64,000 nucleotides of DNA from Brevundimonas sp. SH203. Its GTDB lineage: Bacteria; Pseudomonadota; Alphaproteobacteria; Caulobacterales; Caulobacteraceae. Shown here in pieces: positions 55,393 to 62,993 of the stretch. Numbering within the stretch: the first letter of the stretch is position 1; the number at the start of each line of letters is the position of its first letter. The DNA lies in assembly GCF_002157625.1 (NCBI RefSeq), contig NZ_BDMM01000001.1:62001-126000 (forward strand), read 5' to 3'. The notes beneath the pieces were generated by a model. That model searched no databases and was not told the DNA's origin. It was given only the letters and a program-made list of their open reading frames with translations. Both the position numbers and the translations under genes were made by a program.

Positions 55393-55419
55393 GAAATGTA
55401 GTGGTGGGGGCGTCCGTCT

Positions 55420-55440
55420 CCTCCCCATTTTATGGGGAGG
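55420..55440. repeat. Short palindromic element next to the DUF924 gene
   Basis: CCTCCCCAT, loop TTT, ATGGGGAGG: a perfect 9-bp hairpin followed by GTGGCTCGGAG. It lies 36 bases beyond the DUF924 stop. No T-run, so a repeat element is more likely than a terminator. Confidence 0.55.
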
Positions 55441-55475
55441 TGGCTCGGAGTGCAGCGGAGAGCTGGAAGGGGGGC

Positions 55476-56018
55476 TCAGCCGCCGAAACCGCCGTCGTCG
55501 AGGAAGGCCTGTTCTTCCGGCGTCGTCTGGCGGCCCAGGGCGGCGTTGCGATGGGGGAAGCGGCCGAAGCGGACGATGATGTCGCGATGCAGTTCGCCCC
55601 ATTTCTCCAGATCATCGTCGCCGGCGATCAGGGCCATGTAGCGGTCCTGGTCCTCGATCCGCTCGGAATGTTCGAAGGGCAGCAGCAGGAAGTTCTTCAG
55701 CGCCGGCTCGACCTGAAGATGCAGGTCGCGCGCCACCGCCTGATTGGCGAACATCAGGGCCAGAGGGTCGGTGGCGAACTGGTGCGCCGTGCCGCGAAAA
55801 CTGTTGCGGGGATATTGGTCCAGCAGAATCAGCAGGGCCAGGGCGCCCTCGGCCGTCTGCATCCAGTCGTCCAGTTCCCGGCGCGCCGCCGCCCAGTGAA
55901 CGGCGCGGCCGCGATCGCGAAACTCGGCGTCGAAGGCGGCGTCCTTGGCGAACCACTTTTGGGGGCCGGCCTCTTTCCAGAAGGCGACGACGGAGGAGGG
56001 GGTTATGAAGACGGTCAT
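55476..56018 (-). CDS. DUF924 family protein
   Basis: 180 residues, alpha-helical, TPR-like. SSVVAFWKEAGPQKWFAKD, LALLILLDQYPRNSFRGTA and FLLLPFEHSERIEDQ are the DUF924 signature. Widespread in proteobacteria; function unknown. The ATG giving MTVFITPSS is preferred over one six codons upstream. Confidence 0.92.
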   Translation of the reverse strand: MTVFITPSSVVAFWKEAGPQKWFAKDAAFDAEFRDRGRAVHWAAARRELDDWMQTAEGALALLILLDQYPRNSFRGTAHQFATDPLALMFANQAVARDLHLQVEPALKNFLLLPFEHSERIEDQDRYMALIAGDDDLEKWGELHRDIIVRFGRFPHRNAALGRQTTPEEQAFLDDGGFGG

Positions 56019-56124
56019 GGGACCGACCTTATCCAATCTCTCGCGCGTCTTCCATGACCGGCACAGCCGTTACGGCGGATGAAATCGCCGCCGTCGCGTC
56101 GTCTGTGTCTTGAAAGAGAGAAGA

Positions 56125-56201
56125 TGGTCGGAGTGAGAGGATTCGAACCTCCGACCCCTGCGTCCCGAACGCAGTGCTCTACCAGGCTGAGCCACACTCC
56201 G
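56125..56201 (-). tRNA. tRNA-Pro (anticodon CGG)
   Basis: 77 bases with the CCA end encoded. Acceptor stem CGGAGTG/CACTCCG, D-arm GCTCAGCCTGGTAGAGC, anticodon stem CTGCG/CGCAG around loop TTCGGGA, T-arm with GGTTCGAATCC. Confidence 0.97.
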
Positions 56202-56329
56202 ACCGTGGGGGCGGGCCGCAAGGCGTCGCCCCGAAGTGAGGACGCGGCTTATAGCCATGGCTTCGACAGGCCGCAAGCACCCATTTCGACCTTCTTCGCC
56301 CGCACCGAAAATAGTCCTGAAAGAGGGTG

Positions 56330-56358
56330 TTGCATCCCAAATCGGTTTGGCCTATCTG
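56330..56358 (+). promoter_or_regulatory. Possible promoter of tRNA-Gln
   Basis: TTGCAT and TATCTG are separated by 17 bases, 43 bases before the tRNA. Match is moderate. Confidence 0.3.
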
Positions 56359-56401
56359 ACCGCCTCCGCCGCACAGAGCGCTGCGGAAACGCCGGTCCTG
56401 C

Positions 56402-56475
56402 TGGGGAATGGTGTAATGGTAACACTACGGTTTTTGGTACCGTCATTCTAGGTTCGAGTCCTAGTTCCCCAGCCA
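56402..56475 (+). tRNA. tRNA-Gln (anticodon TTG), integration target
   Basis: 74 bases. Acceptor stem TGGGGAA/TTCCCCA, anticodon arm ACGGT-TTTTGGT-ACCGT, T-loop GGTTCGAGTCC, and encoded CCA. The integrase gene reads antisense into its 3' part, so this is the attachment site of the element to its right. Confidence 0.96.
56448..56475. mobile_element. Probable left attachment site (attL) in tRNA-Gln
   Basis: The 3' T-arm and acceptor end of the tRNA, shared with the last codons of the integrase gene. The matching attR must lie beyond the right edge, so exact limits are unknown. Confidence 0.55.
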
Positions 56476-57689
56476 TCCGCCCTCACTGCATTCGAGCCGA
56501 TTTCGGCCCCGTTCGAGGGCTTTCGAGTGCTGAGTTTTACACCGGGTTTTACAGTTGCCTGTCTGTTCCGGGCCTCCTCAAGGCGCGCGATCATCCCCAA
56601 ACCGATAGCTTCACCGGTCACATAACGGCGCGCGATCTCCTTCACCCGATTGAGCTCCCAGCCGAGGATGGTGGCGACATCATCGAGTGGCAGACCGGCG
56701 CGAATGAAGTTGGTGGCCGCCGTCCCACGTAGGTCATGAAAGCGGAGACCTTCAAGGCCGGCGCTGGTCTTGCCGGATTTCTTCGCCGCCGCGTCCGCTT
56801 CGAGGCGAGCACGCCCTACGCCGCTGTCCAAACCATTGCCGGGCGGCGTCCAGGGCGTGCCGTCCGAGGATTTGAGGACAGTGGGGCATTCGCCTTTATC
56901 TAAGCCGTCCAGCACCGCCCTGACGTCCTCGGTGATCGGAATGACGACCGTCTTCCGACCTCTGCTCTTTCCCGTTTGCCAAATGATCGCGTGCTCCTTC
57001 ACGGCGGACCAGGGCAGGGCGATCAGGTCGTTCTTGCGCAAGCCTGTAGCGGCTGCGAGGCGGATCGCCGCCGCTACGGGCGGGTCGGCCTGATCCAGCA
57101 CGGCCTCCAGATGGCGGGGCTCCCAGATGATATCCGCTCTGTTCACCTCGTAGAGGCGAGGGAAGTTCACCACCGGATTGCTCGCCAACTTGCCACGATT
57201 GACGGCCCAGTTCAGCACGAGGGACAGGGCGCCGAGAAGTTCGTTCGCAGTCTTGGGCGTCGCGGCGCGCTGATCGCGCCAGTCCAGAAGAAAAGCGCGC
57301 GCCTTGGTCGAAGTCAGGGCCGTCAGCGTCATTTCCCCGAGTTCGGTGCGGACGCGATCCAGCAGCTTGCGCCGATCCAGCTTGGTGCGCGGCGCCAGCG
57401 ATTGATCCGCTCCCATGATCTCAAGATATTGGGTGATGAGGCCGAAGAGCGTGAGGTGATCCACCGGACGTGACCGGGCGGTCTTCCCATATCGATTGTA
57501 AGCGTCGATCGCCGCTGGGGCTTGGCGCGCGACCAGCTGCGCCAGGGCGCGCGGGTTCGAGGCTTTTGCGGCCATGATCTGGGGGCCGCCACGCCAGGCG
57601 TACCAATATTCGAAGACGCGGTGCGCCTTCTTCCGTTTGACCCTATGTAGGCCGGGCAGGACGTGTGTGATTTGAAATGAATCGGGCAA
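56448..57689 (-). CDS. Site-specific tyrosine recombinase (integrase)
   Basis: About 413 residues. Core-binding domain around 75-175 (LFGLITQYLEIMGADQ), catalytic domain with Arg in ATGLRKNDLIALPW, the beta-hairpin lysine region GKSRGRKTVVIP, HDLRGTAATNFI (HxxR), ILGWELN with Trp in place of the second His, and the tyrosine in ARRYVTGEA. All catalytic positions are present. The final codons, GWGTRTRT, are antisense to the tRNA-Gln 3' end. Start is inferred: TTG at 57689, overlapping the end of the excisionase-like gene. Confidence 0.9.
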   Translation of the reverse strand: MPDSFQITHVLPGLHRVKRKKAHRVFEYWYAWRGGPQIMAAKASNPRALAQLVARQAPAAIDAYNRYGKTARSRPVDHLTLFGLITQYLEIMGADQSLAPRTKLDRRKLLDRVRTELGEMTLTALTSTKARAFLLDWRDQRAATPKTANELLGALSLVLNWAVNRGKLASNPVVNFPRLYEVNRADIIWEPRHLEAVLDQADPPVAAAIRLAAATGLRKNDLIALPWSAVKEHAIIWQTGKSRGRKTVVIPITEDVRAVLDGLDKGECPTVLKSSDGTPWTPPGNGLDSGVGRARLEADAAAKKSGKTSAGLEGLRFHDLRGTAATNFIRAGLPLDDVATILGWELNRVKEIARRYVTGEAIGLGMIARLEEARNRQATVKPGVKLSTRKPSNGAEIGSNAVRADGWGTRTRT

Positions 57690-57891
57690 GTTCGACGTCC
57701 GCCGTGTCCATGGAATGAGACGGTGCGGTCTCCAGGCCAGCCAGTTGATCGAGATGCGCGTCGAGGGCCTTGCGGTCATACCGATGCCGCGTCCCGAGTA
57801 CGACGCGCCCAAGACTAAGCTTGCGCACGGTTGTCGCGGGCACGCGAAGATAGGCGGCGGCTTCTTGCTCGGTCAGAAGGCGCGGTTCCAT
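57643..57891 (-). CDS. AlpA/excisionase-like helix-turn-helix protein
   Basis: 82 residues. The MerR-like excisionase pattern is clear at the N-terminus: LLTEQEAAAYLRVPATTVRKL followed by a wing (GTRHRYDRKALDAHLDQL). Such proteins assist excision or activate the integrase. The acidic tail overlaps the integrase's proposed start by 47 bases, so coupling is likely. Confidence 0.75.
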   Translation of the reverse strand: MEPRLLTEQEAAAYLRVPATTVRKLSLGRVVLGTRHRYDRKALDAHLDQLAGLETAPSHSMDTADVELARFISNHTRPARPT

Positions 57892-58190
57892 ATGCGCTAC
57901 GGCTCCTCAATCGAAAGCAATTCTGGGTATCGCGTCTCTAGAGACGCGCCGAAGGCCTTCGGACCCTAAAACGGAATCGAAGCTCAAGACGGCTTATGAG
58001 GCTACCCGTAGACAGGCGGACGAGAATCTGCGGCCATGATCGACTGAAACCGAACATGGGCTTCAGTCCGAGGCGGAATTGGATGGAGCCGATAATCGCG
58101 GGGGTGAGACTTCGAAGAAGGAGACGTCGATTTTTGAACTGAGCGGCGCCAGACAATATTGAATTAGGCACTGCCGCCAGAAAGCATTCC
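57892..58190. other. Intergenic region between integration module and restriction locus
   Basis: About 300 bases with no convincing gene. It looks less GC-biased than the backbone. It must hold the promoters of the divergent excisionase-like and EVE-HNH genes, but no clear -35/-10 pair was identified. Confidence 0.45.
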
Positions 58191-60497
58191 ATGCAGAATG
58201 ATCCGTCGATGGAGAGGGTGCTCCGTATCCTCAGCAACACATCCTCTTTGAAGGATGTCGCCCAGCTTCAAACCAACGCCGCCAACGCCGGCCGCCTGTC
58301 GCCGACTCTGCAGGCCGCGCTCGATGAGCGCGCTGCTGAGTTGGGCTTGGTCTATCTGCGCGAGAAATCCGGCCGCAACTTGGATGGGCTTAGCCCTGCC
58401 GAAGAACGCATCACCCGGGCGGTGTCCGCCTACGTCGGTATCAAGGTGCGTGACGGATCGAACGCCAATCGCACCATCAAAGCGATCCGTGACCATGGTC
58501 TTCTGGAGGCCGCCGAGATCGCGGTCACCAACGCGAAGCCGACGGCTGGATTCCAGACGCTCAACGACGCAGGCCTGGCGGAACTCTCCTACGAACAGAT
58601 CATCGTGGACCATCCCGAGGAGTTTTCGGCCCGGGCGCTGTGGTTCGCCCGGCGAACCTTGGGATTGGACAACGAAACGGCCAAGCCGCCCGCGCGCGGC
58701 TCCACGCCGATCCAGGAGCAGACGGACCAACTTCTCGCCTGGCTTAAAGCCAGGAGGACGCCCGACCGCCGAATTCCGTCCTTCACCAATGCGGAGGCTT
58801 CCGCAGGATTGGGCTGGGATGATCTGCAGATCTTCGGGCGCGCTTACGGCAATCTCCAATCACGGTTGGATTTCGCCTGCTACCGGTGTGGTCTGCCGCC
58901 TCTTGGACTGACCGCGGAGCGGCCGTTCGACCGTGCGTGGTCCCAGGAAGGGCGGACCTGGGCCTTTCCTGTCTCCACGATGCAACTCGCAGCCCAGACG
59001 CGTCCCTGGACTGATCAAGATTTTCGGGCCATCGGCGCTGAAGCGCGCGCGCTCCCGGGTCAGGCCCATGTGGTCTGGCGACGGGAGCTTGCTGAATCTG
59101 AAACCCGCTTTCGCGCCTGGGCGGAAGGGGTGATGTCTTGGCAGGGCGTCGGGCCGCAGGAGGAGACAGACGCGGTCGAGCCTACGGGCCGGAATCCGGC
59201 TTGGACCCGGGATGAGTTGATCCTAGCGCTGGACCTCTATTGAACGCTCAAAGGCGCCGCCTTTGGCAAAAGCGACGATCGAATTCTGGAACTGTCCTCG
59301 GTCCTCTCGGCCTTGGCGACGACGCGAGGCGTGTCCGGGGAGGCGGACTTCCGCAACGCAAACGGCGTCTACATGAAGCTGATGAACTTCAGGGCGTCAG
59401 ACCCCGAGTACGCCGCCGAGGGCAAGGCCGGGCTGAGCCGAGGCAATCAGCTGGAATCAGTGATCTGGAGCGAGTTTTTCGGCGATCGTCAGAAGCTTCA
59501 AGCGGCCGCTGAAGCCATTCGAGAGTCCATCCAAACGCCGCTGCCCGAGGCTGGGGCCGCCCCTTATTGGGTGTTCGTTTGCAATCCGAAACGGTGGGCC
59601 ATCGATCGATTCTTGGAGCAGGGCGAAGCTCGTGACACTTGGGGCGTCCGGCCGTCGGACCGAATGCGCTTCGCTCCAGGGCAACTCGGCGTCGTGCGCG
59701 TCGGCGTAGACCGAGGCACCTCGGCGGAACGAGAGGGGCGGCCGGCGTTGGAGGCGGGAATCTACGCCCTCGTCGAGATCGAGAGCGAGGCGTTCGAAGG
59801 CTCGGGCGCCTCTGACGCCTTTTGGGCGGAAGGCGGGGGAAGAGCGTCGGGTTGGCCGACGGTGAAAGTCCGCTATCTCCAGACCTTCAGCGACCGGCCC
59901 TTGACCATCACGCGCTTGCGCGAAGAGGCGCCGGCTTTGTCGCCCTTGCTGCTCAATGGCTTTCAAGCGGCTTCATTTCCAATCCCCGAACCCGACTTTC
60001 GGCGACTGCTCGACCTATTGGGGACGTCAGCGGAGACGGTGGTCGGCGAGATAGCCGTAACAGACACGCTCGAAGCCTTGGCCAGGCTTGAAGAGAAATT
60101 CCGTGACGCCTGTCCTGAGGTCAAGGAGCGCGTGAGCCGGAGCATCGAACGTGGCCCGGTGGGCGCTTTGGTTAAGAAGCTCAACGGCTACAAATGTCAG
60201 ATTTGCCAAGTGCTGGGACGCGATCCGATCAGCTTCTTGAAGCCGTCGGGGGAGCCCTATGTGGAAGCACACCATGTGATGCCCGTGTCGGCCGGCCAAG
60301 CCGGCTCGCTCGGGGCGTCGAACATTCTGACGGCGTGCGCCACGCACCATCGTCAGCTTCACTACGGCCAGGCATCGGTTTCGATCACCGCGACAGCCTT
60401 TGACGTCACCCTGGATGGGAAGACTGTTCGGGTCGGTCGGCCGATCCTGGACGGACCTGGTAAATCGCCGACGGCGCAGAAAATGCCCGTGGCCTGA
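58191..60497 (+). pseudogene. Interrupted EVE-HNH endonuclease gene (in-frame TGA at 59241-59243)
   Basis: One continuous frame of 769 codons apart from a TGA at codon 351. Upstream part: an uncharacterised domain (about 1-180, LSPAEERITRAVSAYVGIKV), a linker, then RNPAWTRDELILALDLY just before the stop. After it the same frame continues TLKGAAFGKSDDRILELSS and through the motif FRNANGVYMKLMNFR, i.e. the standard N-terminal module of HNH restriction proteins is cut in two. An EVE domain (WVFVCNPKRWAIDRF to GIYALVEIE) and a C-terminal HNH nuclease (CQIC, YVEAHHVMPVS, NILTACATHHRQLHYG) follow. Intact relatives are predicted modified-DNA-dependent nucleases. Confidence 0.75.
59313..60497 (+). 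CDS. EVE-HNH portion as it could be translated alone
   Basis: 394 codons from the first ATG after the internal stop. It keeps the whole EVE domain (about 90-230) and the HNH domain (about 290-385) but lacks the WTRDELILALDLY end of the N-terminal module. No ribosome-binding site is seen before the ATG. If translated it might bind modified DNA and cleave; more likely it is a dead fragment of the gene described above. Confidence 0.5.
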   Translation: MATTRGVSGEADFRNANGVYMKLMNFRASDPEYAAEGKAGLSRGNQLESVIWSEFFGDRQKLQAAAEAIRESIQTPLPEAGAAPYWVFVCNPKRWAIDRFLEQGEARDTWGVRPSDRMRFAPGQLGVVRVGVDRGTSAEREGRPALEAGIYALVEIESEAFEGSGASDAFWAEGGGRASGWPTVKVRYLQTFSDRPLTITRLREEAPALSPLLLNGFQAASFPIPEPDFRRLLDLLGTSAETVVGEIAVTDTLEALARLEEKFRDACPEVKERVSRSIERGPVGALVKKLNGYKCQICQVLGRDPISFLKPSGEPYVEAHHVMPVSAGQAGSLGASNILTACATHHRQLHYGQASVSITATAFDVTLDGKTVRVGRPILDGPGKSPTAQKMPVA

Positions 60498-60540
60498 GGC
60501 CCTTGCCTGCGACGTAGCGCCGTCCCTTGGGACAGGTCGA

Positions 60541-61929
60541 TCAGTCTTCCTCGTCAGGGGCGATCGGCTGATTGCGTTTTTCGGCCATGACCCTAGCGGC
60601 GTTCTTTTGAACGAAGGCGTGCAAACTCGCCGGTCCGGTCTGAAGATAGGCTTTCACGGCCGCGCCATTGACCAGGACGAATTGCAGGTGGGTGTCGGCC
60701 GTGATCTCTCGGGCGTAATTCACGGCCTCACGGGAGAAGTCACCGGGGGTGACCACCATGACCACGTGAGACTTGGCGTAGATCGCCAGGCCGACCTCCT
60801 TGGCGACGTCGCTGAGGCTGACGCGGCTCTTCACGCATTTGCACTGGATGTTCCAGCGCGAGAAGAGGAGTTGCTTGCCTTCCGCGGTCAGGTCGACCTC
60901 GGCATAGGCCGTGTCCCGGCTCCGCTGGCGGAACGAGCGCGGATCAAGCCCCAGATCGATCAGCATGCGAAGCGCCAGGAGCTCCAACCCCAAGCCGCGA
61001 TCGTTTGGCGATGCGCTGTTCAGCAGCCGCTGGATCTCGGGGCGCGGCAGATCGATCTTCTCGCGCAGATCGGCCGGCACGACCGCATCGAAATCCGGGA
61101 CGATCGCGCTGAAGGGGATGTCGAGGAGTTTGGCGGCGGCCGACACCTGGCCGCTTTTCGCGCCCCGCCCCTCCGAGCGAGCGCCCAGGCTCAACCACCC
61201 GCCGGCTTCGAGCGGCCGCAGGACCTTCTTGCTCAGTTGGTCCTCATCGAACTGATGCGGATAATCCCTCAGGCATTCGTCGCTCACGACCTTCGCCGCG
61301 ATGGATTTCGTCGGCTCCACCTCGATCAGACGACGCAGGACCTGAAGAAAGATTTGTTGCTCCAAGGGAAGGGCGCTCAGCTCCGCCCGTTCACTGGCCG
61401 AAATGCCGAGCACCCGTTTCATCGCCTCATCGATCGGCGCCAGGTTCTCGCTCTTGTCGAGAAGACCGGCTTCGGCGAACCAGTTGGCGAGGGTCGTGTG
61501 GTCCGTCGTCGCGCGCGAGAGGCGTTCGATGCCCAAGAACTCGAGCTCGCGCTTGAGGCTGTCCTTGCCGGCGTGCTCTCCGCGTACGTTCAGGGATCGG
61601 GCCGCCTCGATCACCGACATTCCATTGCGGGTTTCGACCACATGGACGGCCAGTCTCTCGGCGCCTTCACGGGGTGTCAGCGCGGAGGCGATGAACTCGC
61701 CCGCCTCGGTTAGGGTCATCGACGGGCGATCGATCAGGCCCAAGGTGTTCAGCGTGGCGGTGACGTTCGTGCGGGCCCGCTTGTTATCCGCGCCGCCGAA
61801 GAAGGCATCCGCCCAGGCTTTGACCACGGCGTCGAAATCGGGAGCATATTGCTTGAACAGCAGCAGCGGTTTGCGAACATCGCCGATGATCTTGGGCGAA
61901 AAGTCATTGAATGACGGAAGCCGCTTCAT
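60541..61929 (-). CDS. Restriction endonuclease with winged-helix N-terminus and Mrr-like nuclease domain
   Basis: 462 residues. The first 280 contain at least two winged-helix-like segments (RTNVTATLNTLGLIDR; DQLSKKVLRPLEAGGWLSL), probably for DNA recognition. The C-terminal third has a PD-(D/E)xK core of Mrr type: LGLELLALRMLIDLGL, AEVDLTAEG, IQCKCVKS (QxK), and AKSHVVMVVTPGDFS. The ATG overlaps the stop of the upstream methyltransferase as ATGA, so it is the nuclease of that system. The exact recognition sequence is unknown. Confidence 0.8.
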   Translation of the reverse strand: MKRLPSFNDFSPKIIGDVRKPLLLFKQYAPDFDAVVKAWADAFFGGADNKRARTNVTATLNTLGLIDRPSMTLTEAGEFIASALTPREGAERLAVHVVETRNGMSVIEAARSLNVRGEHAGKDSLKRELEFLGIERLSRATTDHTTLANWFAEAGLLDKSENLAPIDEAMKRVLGISASERAELSALPLEQQIFLQVLRRLIEVEPTKSIAAKVVSDECLRDYPHQFDEDQLSKKVLRPLEAGGWLSLGARSEGRGAKSGQVSAAAKLLDIPFSAIVPDFDAVVPADLREKIDLPRPEIQRLLNSASPNDRGLGLELLALRMLIDLGLDPRSFRQRSRDTAYAEVDLTAEGKQLLFSRWNIQCKCVKSRVSLSDVAKEVGLAIYAKSHVVMVVTPGDFSREAVNYAREITADTHLQFVLVNGAAVKAYLQTGPASLHAFVQKNAARVMAEKRNQPIAPDEED

Positions 61930-62993
61930 GCCGCCGCCTCCAATCGGCCGCCCAAATGATCCGCAAGCTGGCGACCGACGGCCTCAGCCAGCCGAGGAGG
62001 CACAGCATTGCCGATCTGACGCCACTGCTGTTCGAGCGTGCCCGTCAGGGTGAAGGCGTCCGGAAAGGTCTGCAGGCGTTTGATCTCTTCGATGCGCAAG
62101 ATGCGATTGCGCCAGTGGAAGGGGCCCATGTTGTTGGAGCGTCGCGCCTGGATGGTCCACGACGGCAGATCGGGGCTCAGCTTCAACAAGAACGACCAGT
62201 AGCGGCCGCGCCATTTGAACACGGGATGGGGGTGGCCGCGCTTTTCGGTGAAGAAGAGGTAGTTGTCGCCTGGCGGCACCTGCTTCAGCAGGTCGTGGTG
62301 ACGTCCGCCGGCGAAATGCCCCTTGTCGCAGGCCGCTTCATCCGTATCCAAATCCGCAAGAACGTCGCCCGCCGTGCGCCAGGCCGGCAGGTCCACGCCA
62401 TCTTGGGCATGGGTGGGCTCGGGCAGATCGATCCGGCCCTCCAGCGATCCGACGACGAAACAGCGCTCGCGGATCTGAGGCACGCCGAAGTCCGCGGCGT
62501 TCAGCACGCCACAAGTGACCTTGTAGCCGAGCTTTTCGGCGCGCGTGACGATTGTCTCCAGCGCGTCCCGGTGAACCTTGTAGGCGAGCCCCTTGACGTT
62601 CTCCAAGATGAACGTCCGTGGGCGAAACCATTCCAGGACCTTCAGGTAGCCGTTGATCGTCTCCCAGCCATTCGGATCGTCCAATGCCCGCGGCATGTTC
62701 TGGCGATAGAAGCGGCTTTTGGAGAACGGGGGGCAGGGGGGACCGCCCGCCACCAGGTCCAGGTCGTCGGCGTCCGGTCCGAGTTGCTCGCGCAAACCCT
62801 GGCGGGTCAGGGCGCCGATCCGCTCGACGATGAAAGGGGTCTTGCCGAAATTGGCGGCGTAGGTGGATGCGCACAATCGCTCGGCGTCCGTCGCCAAGCG
62901 GGTCTGGAAGCCTGCCTGCTCCAACCCCAGATCGAGTCCGCCGCAGCCGGTGAATAGGCTGACCGCTTTATAGGGGCGCGTGATCCCGTTCAT
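61926..62993 (-). CDS. DNA cytosine-C5 methyltransferase (inner copy)
   Basis: 355 residues with complete C5-methyltransferase motifs: I SLFTGCGGLDLGLEQAGF, IV GGPPCPPFSKS with the catalytic cysteine, VI LENVKGL, VIII PQIRERCFVVG, a target-recognition region (about 225-300), and IX-X LQTFPDAF and QIGNAVPP. The ATG of MNGITRPYK overlaps the stop of the outer methyltransferase as ATGA. The recognition region resembles that of its neighbour, including the shared GPFHW. Confidence 0.93.
   Translation of the reverse strand: MNGITRPYKAVSLFTGCGGLDLGLEQAGFQTRLATDAERLCASTYAANFGKTPFIVERIGALTRQGLREQLGPDADDLDLVAGGPPCPPFSKSRFYRQNMPRALDDPNGWETINGYLKVLEWFRPRTFILENVKGLAYKVHRDALETIVTRAEKLGYKVTCGVLNAADFGVPQIRERCFVVGSLEGRIDLPEPTHAQDGVDLPAWRTAGDVLADLDTDEAACDKGHFAGGRHHDLLKQVPPGDNYLFFTEKRGHPHPVFKWRGRYWSFLLKLSPDLPSWTIQARRSNNMGPFHWRNRILRIEEIKRLQTFPDAFTLTGTLEQQWRQIGNAVPPRLAEAVGRQLADHLGGRLEAAA

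Noticed and set aside
59241-59243. TGA as a selenocysteine codon
   Set aside because: The position is within a structural helix-like motif with no redox role, and no selenocysteine insertion hairpin is evident just downstream.
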